64,000 nt of DNA, from positions 766,001-830,000 of the forward strand of contig JANQAK010000001.1 of the NCBI GenBank assembly GCA_024707075.1. The letters are read 5' to 3'. The position numbers were made by a program, and so were the translations under genes. Positions within the stretch are counted from its first letter, which is position 1. Every line of letters begins with the position of its first letter. Source of the DNA: Afipia sp. (GTDB lineage: Bacteria > Pseudomonadota > Alphaproteobacteria > Rhizobiales > Xanthobacteraceae). Positions 25,543 through 35,498 of the stretch are shown here, in pieces. Under the pieces are notes generated by a model. The model was not told the origin of the DNA. It searched no databases and saw nothing but the letters and a program-made list of their open reading frames with translations.

Positions 25543-26826
25543 CTACGCCGCTTCCAGCAGCGCCACGGTGCCCTGCCCTCCGTCGGCGCAGATGCTGACG
25601 ATGGCGCGGCTGCCCTTGGGCATCGCGGCCAGCGCCTTCACGCCCTGACTCAAGATGCGCGCGCCGGTGGCGCCGAACGGATGGCCGAGCGCGGTCGAGC
25701 CGCCGTTCGGATTCATCCGCTCGCGCGGAAACTTGCCGAACTCACCTGTCACGCCAGCCTTATCGCGAATAAACTCGGGGCTTTCCAGCGCCTTGATATG
25801 CGCCAGCACCTGCGCGGCGAACGCCTCGTGAATTTCCCACAGGCTGATGTCCGCGTAGGTGAGTCCCTGCCGCTTGAGCAGACGCGGAATGGCGTAGGGC
25901 GGCGCCATCAAGAGACCTTCGGTGCGGAAATCCACCGAGGCAATTTCCCAGTCGACCAGTTTCACGCGGGGCGTGTTCGCCGGCAGCCGCGCCAGCCCCG
26001 CCGCCGATGCCACCCAAATGCTCGATGCGCCGTCGGTGAGCGGCGACGAATTGCCCGCGGTCAGCGTGCCCTTGCCGCTGGTGCGATCGAACGACGGCGA
26101 CAGCCGCGCCAGCTTCTCCAGCGAGGTGTCCTTGCGCGGAATGGTGTCGCGCTTCACGCCGCCGAACGGAATCACGAGATCGTCGAAGAAGCCGCGGTCC
26201 CACGCGGCCACCGCGCGCTGATGGCTCTCCAGCGCGATCTGGTCCTGCGCCTCGCGCGAGATGTTCCAGACCTTCGCGGTGATCTCGGTGTGCTCGCCCA
26301 TGCTCATGCCGGTGGTGCGGTTGCTGACCGCCGGAATATAGAGGCGCACGTCGCTGAGCTTGAGATCGATGGCGTGGCTGAGCTTCTGACCCAGCGAGCG
26401 CGCGACCTGAAACTGGCGCACCCAGTTCGACAGCGACGTGCCGAGGCCAAGCTGCACCTGGCTGAGACTGTCGACGCCGCCGACCAGCGCGAGATCGCGC
26501 ACCTCGCCGTCGATCATGCCGGCGGCTTCGAACACACCCATCATGCTGGTCGAGCACGCCATCACGGTGGAAGTGGCCGGCACCGTCGCATCGACACCGG
26601 CATCCATGAGAATTTCGCGGGCGATGTTGCTCCAGGTCAGATTGGGAACGACATTGCCCCAGACCGCGAAGTCCGGCTTGCCGCCGCCCAGCCGCTCGAT
26701 CATGTGCTTGACCACCGGCACCGACAGCGCGATGGCGTCGACGCCGCTCAAGGGGCCGTCGACCTTGGCGAACGGCGTGCGGACGCCCGCCGCCAGCCAG
26801 ATATCGGTTTTGGTGGATTGCGCCAT
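25543..26826 (-). CDS. Acetyl-CoA C-acetyltransferase (FadI-like thiolase)
   Basis: A 427-residue thiolase. The nucleophile is in STVMACSTSMMGVFEAA; the conserved HEAFAAQ and NPNGGSTALGHPFGATGAR follow; the second catalytic cysteine lies in VSICADGGQGT, where the usual triplet CIGG is CADG. The N-terminus (DIWLAAGVRTPFAKVDG) is of the type found in the FadI subgroup. It is upstream of no other gene on its strand, and the repeats at its stop separate it from the enoyl-CoA hydratase. It would complete beta-oxidation, ketobutyryl or ketoadipyl cleavage; chain preference cannot be inferred. Confidence 0.92.
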   Translation of the reverse strand: MAQSTKTDIWLAAGVRTPFAKVDGPLSGVDAIALSVPVVKHMIERLGGGKPDFAVWGNVVPNLTWSNIAREILMDAGVDATVPATSTVMACSTSMMGVFEAAGMIDGEVRDLALVGGVDSLSQVQLGLGTSLSNWVRQFQVARSLGQKLSHAIDLKLSDVRLYIPAVSNRTTGMSMGEHTEITAKVWNISREAQDQIALESHQRAVAAWDRGFFDDLVIPFGGVKRDTIPRKDTSLEKLARLSPSFDRTSGKGTLTAGNSSPLTDGASSIWVASAAGLARLPANTPRVKLVDWEIASVDFRTEGLLMAPPYAIPRLLKRQGLTYADISLWEIHEAFAAQVLAHIKALESPEFIRDKAGVTGEFGKFPRERMNPNGGSTALGHPFGATGARILSQGVKALAAMPKGSRAIVSICADGGQGTVALLEAA

Positions 26827-26916
26827 CGGACAACTCCTGGATCGAACGCCTTACCGGGCGCTTCGAGACACTATTCGATCCAGCAGATAGCACACAAGCG
26901 AGCCGGTGTGGCGCGA

Positions 26917-27558
26917 TCAGCCAATGGGCAGCAGCGCGCCCTTCAGGGGCCAACCCGCCGCAGCCGCCTGCTTCCAGCTTTCGCAGGGGATTTCATCGGC
27001 ACGATGCAGCGGCTTCTCGAAACGTGCCAGCCGCCAGTCGCTTGGCGCCTTCGCGAATGAATAACCGAGCTTGCGCGCGAGGCCGATCATCTGGTCGTTG
27101 TTGCGCAGCGTTTCGCCGAACAGCCGTTGCGCGCCGAGCGCCGCCGAGCGGCATTCGAGGTTTGCCAGCATCGCCGCGCCGATGCCCTGCCCTTGCCAGC
27201 TATCGCCGACCGACAATCCGAATTCGTTGTCTCTCGTTTCCACGTCAAAGCTGTAGCGCGCCTCGCCGACGACGGTGTCGATACCATCGATTTTCATGTC
27301 GGCGACCACGGCGAAACGATTGCCTTCACCGACATGCAACACCTTGTCGAGCTCCGACGGCGGCAGCTCGCTCGCGGCCCCCAACAGCCGATTGTAACGC
27401 GAACGCGGCGACAACGACCTGAAGTAGGCCAACAGCACGTCCGCATCGCGCGGCTCGACGAAGCGCACGGTCAGCACCTTGCCGCCGCGCAGCCGAAGCA
27501 CATCGGTGTAGCGGCCGAGATTGCTCAGGGTGAAGCGATGATCCGCAGCGGCGAGCAT
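26917..27558 (-). CDS. GNAT-family N-acetyltransferase
   Basis: A 213-residue GNAT protein. The acetyl-CoA binding region is FGLSVGDSWQGQGIGAAMLANLE (ends FGLSVGD and MLANLE), in which the Q/RxxGxG/A signature appears as QGQGIG. The N-terminal strand is KVLTVRFVEPRDADVLLAYFRSLS. ATG 27558 is chosen for GGAG about 9 bp upstream; ATG 27579 would add seven residues. It lies just downstream of the DUF1127 gene, with a likely terminator between. Substrate unknown. Confidence 0.85.
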   Translation of the reverse strand: MLAAADHRFTLSNLGRYTDVLRLRGGKVLTVRFVEPRDADVLLAYFRSLSPRSRYNRLLGAASELPPSELDKVLHVGEGNRFAVVADMKIDGIDTVVGEARYSFDVETRDNEFGLSVGDSWQGQGIGAAMLANLECRSAALGAQRLFGETLRNNDQMIGLARKLGYSFAKAPSDWRLARFEKPLHRADEIPCESWKQAAAAGWPLKGALLPIG

Positions 27559-27598
27559 GGCGTGGCTCCGTCGATTCATGATGAGGGCTGAACGGAAA

Positions 27599-27636
27599 CG
27601 CGAGCCTGATCCGGGGAGGAACGGATCGGACTCGCG
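27599..27636 (-). terminator. Probable terminator of the DUF1127 gene
   Basis: On the minus strand a long hairpin pairs CGCGAG with CTCGCG and GATCCG with CGGATC around an eight-base loop, followed by TTTCCGTTC. It lies just past the stop of the DUF1127 gene and before the GNAT gene. Confidence 0.6.
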
Positions 27637-27643
27637 CGCAGTT

Positions 27644-27856
27644 TTATGCCTGCCAGAACGGCTTGTTCGCCTCGTAAGCGAAGTCGCTCCAGCTCGCGCC
27701 GATGTCATGGAAGTCCTGGTCGGTAAGCCGGACCAATTCAGCCCGCCGCCGGTAGCGCAGCCGCCAAGTGTGCAGTACGTCCGCAATCGACGTAACGGGG
27801 TGGGCGATGAAATCATGATGATGATTTGTCATCACATTACTGGTGCAAACAGACAT
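27644..27856 (-). CDS. DUF1127 domain small protein
   Basis: A 70-residue basic protein of the DUF1127 type, with the typical Arg-rich helix in WRLRYRRRAELVRLTDQDFHDIGASWSDF. Members in alphaproteobacteria are small regulators that often act with RNA-binding partners in phosphate, carbon or stress responses; this role is taken from the family. The N-terminal 15 residues contain a His-rich stretch (NHHHDF). It is divergent from a GcvA-type LysR gene across a gap carrying a perfect palindrome. ATG 27856 gives the whole domain. Confidence 0.82.
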   Translation of the reverse strand: MSVCTSNVMTNHHHDFIAHPVTSIADVLHTWRLRYRRRAELVRLTDQDFHDIGASWSDFAYEANKPFWQA

Positions 27857-27938
27857 TGTCGCCTCCTGAAATCAATTCGATAAAACGAATATCTGCCTGC
27901 AAAGGTTGGTTGACAAACGACAGCTTGTCCTCTCTATT

Positions 27939-27953
27939 ATGAGATAATCTCAT
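27939..27953. promoter_or_regulatory. Perfect 15-bp palindrome upstream of the GcvA-type LysR gene
   Basis: ATGAGATAATCTCAT is a perfect palindrome with a single central base, 15 bp before the ATG at 27969. A TTGACA-like -35 box lies at about 27910. It may be an operator for the LysR protein acting on its own gene and on the divergent DUF1127 gene. Confidence 0.55.
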
Positions 27954-27968
27954 GCGTTGAGGTGCCGG

Positions 27969-28889
27969 ATGACCGCCAGATTGCCCTCCCTGAACGGTTT
28001 GCGCGCCTTCGAGGCTGCGGCGCGGCATCTGTCCTTCACCAGGGCCGCGGTGGAGCTGAACGTCACCCAGACCGCCATCAGCCATCAGATCCGCCGGCTG
28101 GAGGAAGAACTCGGCCTCCGGCTGTTCACCCGGCAAAGCCGCGCGCTGGCGCTGACCCCGCAGGCCGCCGAATATCTGCCCAGCATCCGAGCCGCATTTC
28201 AGGACCTGCGCACCGCCACCGACCGCCTGCTGCGCACCGGCAACGACCGCGTGCTCACGGTCAGCACCCTGACCTCGCTTGCGGTGAAATGGCTGCTGCC
28301 GCGGCTGTCGCCGTTTCAGGAGCAGCATCCGGAGATCGACGTCCGCATCACCACCTCGACTGAACTGGTCGACTTCCGCAGCAGCAATGTCGACGCCGCG
28401 ATCCGTTATGGACGCGGACAATGGCCGGGGCTGCGCGCCGACTGGCTGATGGCGGAAGACCTGTTTCCGGTATGCAGTCCGAAGCTGGTGACGGGCGAGC
28501 GCGCGCTGCGGAAGCCGGAAGATCTGGCGCGCGTCACGTTGCTGCATACCGCCACAACGAAGGAAGATTGGCGGCTATGGCTGACGGCAGCCGGCCTGCC
28601 GGTGCAGATCGCGCAAAGTCCGGGGCTCACATTCGATCTGGCCTTCATGACCGTTCAGGCCGCGATCGACGGTCTCGGCGTTGCCATGGGCCACACGGCC
28701 TATGTGGCGGACGATATCGCAAAGGGGCGTCTCGTGGTCCCGTTCGACATCACCATGCCGTCAGCCGGGTATTACTTCGTCATGCCGCAGGACAAGGTCG
28801 TGACGCCGGCAATCGGCGCATTCCGCGACTGGCTGATCGAGACGGCGAAGATGCGGCCCGTACCGGACGAGATCGCACGCGCGCGCTGA
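27969..28889 (+). CDS. GcvA-type LysR transcriptional regulator
   Basis: A 306-residue LysR protein of the GcvA group, with a strong family N-terminus LPSLNGLRAFEAAARHLSFTRAAVELNVTQTAISHQIRRLEEELG (identified by its opening LPSLNGLRAF and closing HQIRRLEEELG) and a substrate-binding domain beginning NDRVLTVSTLTSLAVKWLLPRL. ATG 27969 is preferred over TTG 27957 because the family starts here and GGTGCC-type spacing fits. The GcvA group usually controls an adjacent metabolic or resistance gene; the divergent DUF1127 gene is the best candidate target. Confidence 0.9.
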   Translation: MTARLPSLNGLRAFEAAARHLSFTRAAVELNVTQTAISHQIRRLEEELGLRLFTRQSRALALTPQAAEYLPSIRAAFQDLRTATDRLLRTGNDRVLTVSTLTSLAVKWLLPRLSPFQEQHPEIDVRITTSTELVDFRSSNVDAAIRYGRGQWPGLRADWLMAEDLFPVCSPKLVTGERALRKPEDLARVTLLHTATTKEDWRLWLTAAGLPVQIAQSPGLTFDLAFMTVQAAIDGLGVAMGHTAYVADDIAKGRLVVPFDITMPSAGYYFVMPQDKVVTPAIGAFRDWLIETAKMRPVPDEIARAR

Positions 28890-28907
28890 TGGCAGTGACC
28901 GCAGCCG

Positions 28908-30285
28908 CTATGCAGCCAGCGTGTCCTGCTGCGCGCGGCCGGTCAATCGCAGGGCAACCACGAGGCCCATTTTGGGTTGCTGGCGCACGTATTCATGCGC
29001 GGCCAGTTCCATAAGCTCGACGGTAAAGCCGGCTTCTGCCGCCGTCCGCGCCACATAGAGCTGGCCATGCCTGAAACAACCGCCCTGCCCGTAGCCGTCG
29101 AGGGTTTCCGCGGCGACTTCCTCGGGCTTTTCGTCATTGGGAAACACGGTGAAAACAAAAAAGCCCCTGCCGGCGCAGGCTTTTGGCGGCAGCCCTGAAA
29201 ACCGAGTCCAGTTCCCCGAAATGGATCAGGGTCGCCGCACTCGCGATGACATCGCAACTGGACGGACGATTGTTCAGAAACTCGACCAGATCTCCCTGAT
29301 GAAGCTCGTTGTATATTTTTTTCTGTTCCGCCTGTTGCAGCATCGGCGCGGACATATCGATGCCGACCAGCGTCCGGGCTTTCCCGCGCAGCAGTTCTCC
29401 GATCAATCCGGTGCCGCAGCCCGCGTCGATGACATCGCCGCCGGAAGTCCCGGCGGTGAGATTCTCGGTGGCAGTGGCGACCAGCCTGGCGCCCTGATAG
29501 CCGGTCGGTCCCGATGCGCCCTGATCCCAATGTTTGGCCCGGCTGGCATACATCCCGACAAGAAGGCCCTTCGATGCCCGCCCGGGCAGCGCGCCCGCGC
29601 CCATGCTGGCGAGCAGCAAGGCGATGTCATCCGCGTCATCCGGATATTTCGCCAGATGCCGCTCGAAGCAGATCTTCGCCTCGTCGGGCCAGCCCGCGCG
29701 GGCGAGCAACATTCCGAAAGACCTGTAGGGAAAGCCGGGATGGGAGCTTGAGCGCGATAGCAGTTCGACGTGATCCACCACCTCCGCGATCCGGCCTTGC
29801 TCGACAAGCGCCAGCCCCAGACCTATGCGCGCGTTCCAATGATTGGGATTGATCTCGAGGGCCCTGGCGCAATGGCTTTCCGCTTCGCGAAAATCGCCGA
29901 GATGGCGAAGCGCCGTCGCAAGCCCGTTGTGCGCTTCGGCGAAAAGAGGTTGCAGCGACAGCGCGCCGCGATAGATCGCCATAGCCTCGGTAAACTGGCC
30001 TTGGAGAAGAAGTATATTGGCGAGGTTGGTGTAGCTCAGCGCATCGGGCTTGTATTTGACGGCGAGGAAGAAGTGCCGTTCTGCTTCGGCGAAACGGTTC
30101 GTGTTCCGAAGAATGGCCGCCAGATTGGTGTGCGCCTCGGCGAAGCCGGGCTTCAGAGCGATTGCCTTGCGGTAATTGTCCTCCGCTTCGCCAATCCGGC
30201 CCTTCAAATTTAGAGACTCGGCGAGCAGAAAAAGCTCTTCAGCGCCGCCCCGCTTGGACGTGATCCTCCGCTGCTTCCGATTCAT
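28908..30285 (-). pseudogene. TPR-repeat methyltransferase, frameshifted near its C-terminus
   Basis: The intact part (30285-29134) starts MNRKQRRITSKRGGAEELF and holds at least four tetratricopeptide repeats (for example NYRKAIALKPGFAEAHTNLAAIL, partial). A SAM-methyltransferase domain follows: VIDAGCGTGLIGELL, then LVGIDMSAPMLQQAEQKKIY and CDVIASAATLIHFGELD. The frame then breaks at an A-run of six on the plus strand (29157-29162). With five, the protein continues GLFVFTVFPNDEKPEEV and ends after HEYVRQQPKMGLVVALRLTG, giving 458 codons plus stop. As written, translation stops after FHRVSQ. The organisation TPR plus methyltransferase is a known family of unclear substrate. Possible sequencing error. 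Confidence 0.85.
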
Positions 30286-30571
30286 GCGCGCCCCCAAGAT
30301 GCTGCATTAGGGGAGAAACATGCTTAATGAAACGTAAATACGCGGCAGCGCGGATCGTGGGACAAGACATCAGGCATGGAAAAGGACGCAAACGCTGCGG
30401 GCAGCAGCACGCCGCGGTCCCGGAGGCGCTCCCCATTACCTCTCGGCGCCTGCATTGCAGACCTGCGCGAAATTTTTGGGAGAAAACCGCCCCGGTTCCC
30501 GAAATTTTTAACCAGCCATCCCGATACTGCGGCCGCACGTACATCTACGGAATTCAGGGGCTAGAACAGCT

Positions 30572-32720
30572 ATGGGTTGGAAACTTAATCTCGGAAAAAA
30601 AACGTTTCGCTTCAAGCTGCCGAGCCTGACGCTCGGTGTTCGGGGAAGCCTCTTCCTCGCCTTCGCGGTCATCGCGGGCATGGCGATCATTATCAGCGTC
30701 AGCGCCAGCGTGATGCTCAGCCAGCTTGGCGGCATGATGAATACCCTAAGCGGACACGACATTCCGCGGCTTGCGGCCAGCCTCCAGCTCTCGGCGCAAA
30801 GCACCAGCCTCTCCAATCAGGGCCAGGCCCTGCTCGGCTCCGACAGCGACGCCACGCTCAAAGAGCGCACCGCTGAAATGCAGAACACCCAGCAGAATCG
30901 TAGCGGAGAAGCTGGCCGAGATTGCGCGGCTCGGGGCCGACAAGCCCGTCATGGACGCGATGAACGAGACCAGCAAGAGCATCGGCGACATGGTCGGCAG
31001 CATCGGAGCCGCCGCCAAGGAACGACTCGAAATCGCAGCACAACGCGAAACCCAGGCCGCGGCCCTGCGCAAGGCCCACACCGATTTCCTTTCCGCCGCG
31101 ACGCTGGCCATGCTCGACGCCCAGACCCAGATGAACGCCATTCTGGGATCGGCCAACTTCTCGCAGACTGACGCACTGGATGCGGCGCGGGCGATCGACC
31201 TGCTCGGCAACGTCATCACGGACAGCAACCTGATGGCGTCCGACCTGAGCGCGGCTCTGGCCGCGCCGAGCAGCGACGTCTTGTCGACGCTTCAGGAAAC
31301 GTTCGAGGCGAAGAAGAAGAACGCGCTCTACAAGCTCGGCACCATGAAGAAAGACGATCCCGGCGAAACGATTCGCGAGCCGTTGCTCAAGGTCGTCGCG
31401 CTGGCGGACGGCAAGACCGGCATCTTCAAGGTTCGCCAGAAGGAGATGGATACCAACGAATACGGCCAGTTGATCGTCGACGAAACGCGCAAGCTCAATC
31501 GCGGCCTCGAAATGAGCGTCAAGAAGCTCGTCGAGGACGTGCAGGCCCACACCACCGAGGTCACCACCAAGGCCGGCAACCAGATCACGCTGGCGACGAT
31601 GGTGATGCTGGCGCTCGGCGCGCTCACGCTGGTCGGGTCCGCGCTGTTCGTCTGGCTCTATGTCGGCCGCAATATCCTTGGCCGCATCCGCAACTTGCAG
31701 GACGTGATGCGGCGGCTGTCCGAGGGCGACCTCGAAGCCGAAGTCCGGCACAGCAGCCAGCGGGACGAAATCGCCGTCATGGCGGGCTCGCTGGAAGTGT
31801 TCCGCGAAAGCATGATCCGCTCGCGCACCCTGAGCAGCGAACAGGATCTCGATCGCGCCGCCAAGGCCGAACGCGCCTCGCGCATCGAAGCGCAGATCAT
31901 GCACTTCGAAGACAAGGTCCGCGCAGCGCTCGACAGCCTGATGACCTCCGCCAACACCATGCAGTCGACAGCGGAAAGCATGTCTACCAGCGCCGAGCAT
32001 TCCAGCGCGCTGGTGAGCACCGTGGCTTCCGCAGCCGAGGAGACCTCGGTCAACGTGCAGACGGTGTCGGCCGGCACCGAGGAATTGTCATCGTCGATTC
32101 AGGAAATCGGCCGGCAGGTCTCGAACTCGACCAAGATCGCAGCCAACGCTGTCAGCGAAGCCGGCAAAACCGATACGACCATGCAGGGCCTCGCCGAGAA
32201 TGCCAACCGCATCAGCAGCGTCGTCGACCTCATTCAGGAGATCGCGTCGCAGACCAATCTGCTCGCGCTCAACGCCACCATCGAGGCGGCGCGCGCGGGT
32301 GAAGCCGGCCGCGGTTTCGCGGTCGTGGCGTCCGAAGTGAAGAGCCTCGCCGAGCAGACGGCGAAAGCGACCGACGAAATCCGCGCGCAGATCTCCAGCA
32401 TGCAGAACGTCACGGCGTCCGCGGTCGGCGCGATCCGCAGCATCGGGTCCACCATCGGCGAGATCAACGAGGTCACCACCGCCATCGCCGCCGCCGTCGA
32501 GGAACAGGGTGCGGCAACGCGCGAGATCGCCCGCAACATCCAGCATGCCGCAAGCGGCACGTCGGAAGTGTCGAGCAACATCGTCGGCGTCAGCCAGGCC
32601 TCGATCCAGGCGGGTGCCGCCGCCACCGAGGTGCTCAGCGCATCGGGCGAGCTTCGCCGCGAAGCCGATACCCTGCGCGCGGAAGTGGACGCCTTCCTGC
32701 TGAATATCCGGGCGGCGTGA
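30572..32720 (+). pseudogene. Methyl-accepting chemotaxis protein, frameshifted
   Basis: One frame (30572 onwards) encodes MGWKLNLGKKTFRFKLPSL, a membrane helix (GSLFLAFAVIAGMAIIISVSA), and the beginning of a periplasmic helical domain up to about EMQNTQQ. The other frame (from about 30898 to 32720) encodes the rest: VAEKLAEIARLGADKP, a second membrane helix (MVMLALGALTLVGSALFVWL), a HAMP domain, and the methyl-accepting signalling domain with IQEIASQTNLLALNATIEAA and GFAVVASEVKSLAEQT. A one-base excess near AGAATCG (30895-30899) separates them; removing one base gives 715 codons plus stop. It ends without a CheR-binding pentapeptide. It follows the TPR gene divergently. Confidence 0.85.
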
Positions 32721-32750
32721 TCTTTCACGCAGCCCGCGCCACAGCACGTA

Positions 32751-32781
32751 TTTTCCGGCCGGGTCGAACCTGGCCGGAAAA
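32751..32781. terminator. Hairpin after the chemoreceptor gene
   Basis: TTTTCCGGCC and GGCCGGAAAA form a 10-bp stem with a G/C-rich neck and TCGAA loop. There is no T-run after it on the plus strand, so it may be a weak terminator or a 3' end stabiliser. It lies 30 bp after the stop codon. Confidence 0.45.
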
Positions 32782-33000
32782 CGCCGGACAGCGAGATATC
32801 CTGATCGCAAATCGCTACCCGCTCTTGCGGTTACATGCTGCATGGCCGCTTCGCATGGCAGGGCCTGCCCATCAGATTGACTCTTTTTGGCCTCCATGCT
32901 CCCTGCTAGTTTCTCAAATGGGACCATCGGGATTGCTGTCGCGATCACGCTGTTCCCGACGGAACGGGACTTTGATGTCCCGCATGCAAGGGGTCAGCGC

Positions 33001-34092
33001 ATGAGCATAGTGCCGGGTTCGGATGTGAAGGGTGGAATGTCGGTCGGACGCGATGCGTTGATCGAGCCGCGCAACGACTGGACGCGCGCCGAGGCGCAGG
33101 CGCTCTATGATCTTCCCTTCGCGGACCTGATCTTCCAGGCGCAGAGCATTCATCGCCGCAACTTCGATCCCAATCACGTCGAGACTGCGAGTCTCCTGAG
33201 CATCAAGACCGGCGGCTGCCCGGAAGATTGCGGCTACTGCTCGCAAAGCGCCAAGTACGACACCGGCCTCAAGGCCACCAAGCTGATGGATCACGAGGAC
33301 GTCGTCGAGACCGCGAAGCGCGCCAAAGAAGCCGGCGCGGAACGCTTCTGCATGGCGGCGGCGTGGCGCAATCCGAAGGACAAGGATCTCGACAAGGTCT
33401 GCGACATGGTCAGCGCCGTGAAGAATCTCGGCATGGAGACCTGCGTGACGCTCGGCATGCTGACCGACCAGCAGGCGAAGCGGCTGCACGACGCCGGCCT
33501 CGATTTCTACAACCACAACGTCGATACCTCGCCGGAGTTCTACGGCAACATCATCACCACGCGCACGATGCAGGACCGCATCGACACGCTGGCGCACGCG
33601 CGGGAAGCTGGCCTCAAGGTCTGCTGCGGCGGCATCATCGGCATGGGCGAGCAGGTCGACGACCGGCTCGGCATGCTGGCGCTGCTGGCGAACCTGCCCG
33701 AGCATCCGGAGAGCGTTCCAATCAACATGTGGAACGAGGTCAAGGGCGTGCCGGTCAACGACACCGCCGAGCGACCCGACCCGATCGCACTGGTGCGGAT
33801 GATCGCGGTGGCGCGCATCATGATGCCGCGCAGCGTCGTTCGCCTGTCGGCTGGCCGTCAGTACATGACCGACGAGTTGCAGGCATTGTGTTTCGTCGCC
33901 GGCGCGAATTCGATCTTCATCGGCGACGTGCTGCTGACCACGAAGAATCCGCAGACGGAACGCGACGCCAACCTGCTGGATCGTCTCGGCATCAATTCGA
34001 AGCTCGACGATGCGAAACACGACGGCCATGCCCACGCCGCCGCGAAGCCGGCCGCCGCCCCTGTATCGATGAGCGGCGCAGCAGCGTCCTGA
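33001..34092 (+). CDS. bioB: Biotin synthase
   Basis: BioB is a radical-SAM enzyme that inserts sulfur into dethiobiotin. In 363 residues it has the CxxxCxxC cluster motif at [17 protein letters not shown] (Cys73, Cys77, Cys80), [33 protein letters not shown] and [30 protein letters not shown] 33001 has AAGGGG upstream and matches family length; the long open frame starting at 32887 is less likely. The C-terminus carries an Ala/His-rich tail of about 25 residues. It stands alone here rather than in a bioFDA operon. No BioR-type box (TTATAN-type) was seen upstream. Confidence 0.95.
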   Translation: MSIVPGSDVKGGMSVGRDALIEPRNDWTRAEAQALYDLPFADLIFQAQSIHRRNFDPNHVETASLLSIKTGGCPEDCGYCSQSAKYDTGLKATKLMDHEDVVETAKRAKEAGAERFCMAAAWRNPKDKDLDKVCDMVSAVKNLGMETCVTLGMLTDQQAKRLHDAGLDFYNHNVDTSPEFYGNIITTRTMQDRIDTLAHAREAGLKVCCGGIIGMGEQVDDRLGMLALLANLPEHPESVPINMWNEVKGVPVNDTAERPDPIALVRMIAVARIMMPRSVVRLSAGRQYMTDELQALCFVAGANSIFIGDVLLTTKNPQTERDANLLDRLGINSKLDDAKHDGHAHAAAKPAAAPVSMSGAAAS

Positions 34093-34237
34093 CGCCGTTT
34101 CAAACGCGGGAATTCAAACACCGGAACGGGTTGCCTGCATGGCAACCATGCCGCCGTAACTTGCAATTCGCCAATTTCAGCTAGCGTGGCGGGTTTGGCC
34201 GCGTTAAGCCGGAACGGAAAAACACGATTGCGAGACG

Positions 34238-35302
34238 ATGGATACCAAAACCACCACATTGACCGCAGCCTCCGATGGCCTGCGCTATCCGATTGAAACG
34301 CCGCCCCGGCCGGACGAAGCGATCGAGGTCGCGCCCGGTTTGATCTGGGTCCGGATGACGCTGCCGTTCCGCCTTAACCATGTGAACATCTACCTGCTCG
34401 CCGACGGCGACGGCTGGACCATGGTCGACACCGGCATCGGCAACGACGCCACCATCGCCGCATGGACGACGCTGTTCGAAGGTCCGCTCAAGGGCTTCAA
34501 GATCACGCGGCTGATCGTCACCCACGCTCACCCCGACCATGTCGGACTGGCCGGATGGATCGTCGAGCGTTTCGGCTGTGCGCTCCACATGTCGCAGGTC
34601 GAATATTTGCAGGCCGCCTATCATCAGCATCGCGGTTCGCCGGAGCGCAAGCTGGCGCAGCGGATGTTCTTCCGCCGTCACGGCATGGACGAGGAAATCA
34701 CCGAGGCGCTGCTCGGCCGCGGCATGGACTATCTGGCGCGCGTGTCGATCCTCCCCGCGTCCTATCGTCGCCTGTCCAAGGGCGACGACATCACAATCGG
34801 TTCGCGACGCTTCAAGGTCATCACCGGCGGCGGCCACGCGCTCGATCAGGTGATGCTGTATTGCGAGGCGGACAACATCTTCCTCTCAGCCGATCAGGTG
34901 CTGAGCAAGATCTCTCCGAACGTCAGCGTGTGGGCGGTCGAGCCGGACGCAAATTCGCTGGGCGAGTATCTCGCCTCACTGGCGGAACTCGAACAATGGC
35001 TGCCGGACGATGTGCTGGTGCTGCCGGGACACGGCGTTCCGTTCTACGGCGTGAAAACGCGCATCCGGCAGTTGGCCGATCACCATGAAGAGCGCTGCCA
35101 GCTCATCGCCGATGCCTGCCGCGCGTCGCCAAAGACATCGGCCGAACTGGTGCCGGTCGTCTTCCACAAGCATGTGCTCGACGCCCACCAGACCGGCTTC
35201 GCCGCCGGCGAGCTGATCGCCCACGTCAATCACATGCTGGCGCACCACCGGCTGAAATCCAGTCTCAGCACGGACGGCGTGCTGCGCTTCAGCGCTGCCT
35301 GA
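34238..35302 (+). CDS. Metallo-beta-lactamase-fold hydrolase
   Basis: A 354-residue MBL-fold protein with the binuclear metal motif THAHPDHVGLAG (His-x-His-x-Asp-His), GGGHALDQVMLY, IFLSADQVL and VLPGHGVPF. The C-terminal part is a helical domain with ELIAHVNHMLAHHRL and RFSAA. Family members include thioesterase-like, lactonase-like and glyoxalase-II-like enzymes, so the substrate is undetermined. The gene lies alone between bioB and hemA on the same strand; there is no direct sign of an operon. Confidence 0.85.
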   Translation: MDTKTTTLTAASDGLRYPIETPPRPDEAIEVAPGLIWVRMTLPFRLNHVNIYLLADGDGWTMVDTGIGNDATIAAWTTLFEGPLKGFKITRLIVTHAHPDHVGLAGWIVERFGCALHMSQVEYLQAAYHQHRGSPERKLAQRMFFRRHGMDEEITEALLGRGMDYLARVSILPASYRRLSKGDDITIGSRRFKVITGGGHALDQVMLYCEADNIFLSADQVLSKISPNVSVWAVEPDANSLGEYLASLAELEQWLPDDVLVLPGHGVPFYGVKTRIRQLADHHEERCQLIADACRASPKTSAELVPVVFHKHVLDAHQTGFAAGELIAHVNHMLAHHRLKSSLSTDGVLRFSAA

Positions 35303-35341
35303 CTGGGACAAATATACTGATTGACTGGAATTGATCGCACG

Positions 35342-35355
35342 TTGATCTAGATCAG
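35342..35355 (+). promoter_or_regulatory. FixK/FNR-type box upstream of hemA
   Basis: TTGAT-CTAG-ATCAG matches the FixK/FNR consensus TTGAT-N4-ATCAA except for the last base. It is 143 bp before the hemA start. Oxygen-dependent control of hemA through FNR/FixK boxes is established in related rhizobia. Confidence 0.6.
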
Positions 35356-35498
35356 CATTTTATCGCATACGCGCCCGGCGAAATCGGCCTCGACAGCAAA
35401 CCTGGAAAGGCTCTAAAAAGGCCCCGTCGCGCGACAGAAGACCGCTTGGAAACTCCTTGGGCCGACTGCCGTAATCCGGTCCCCCATCCAGGGTTTTC

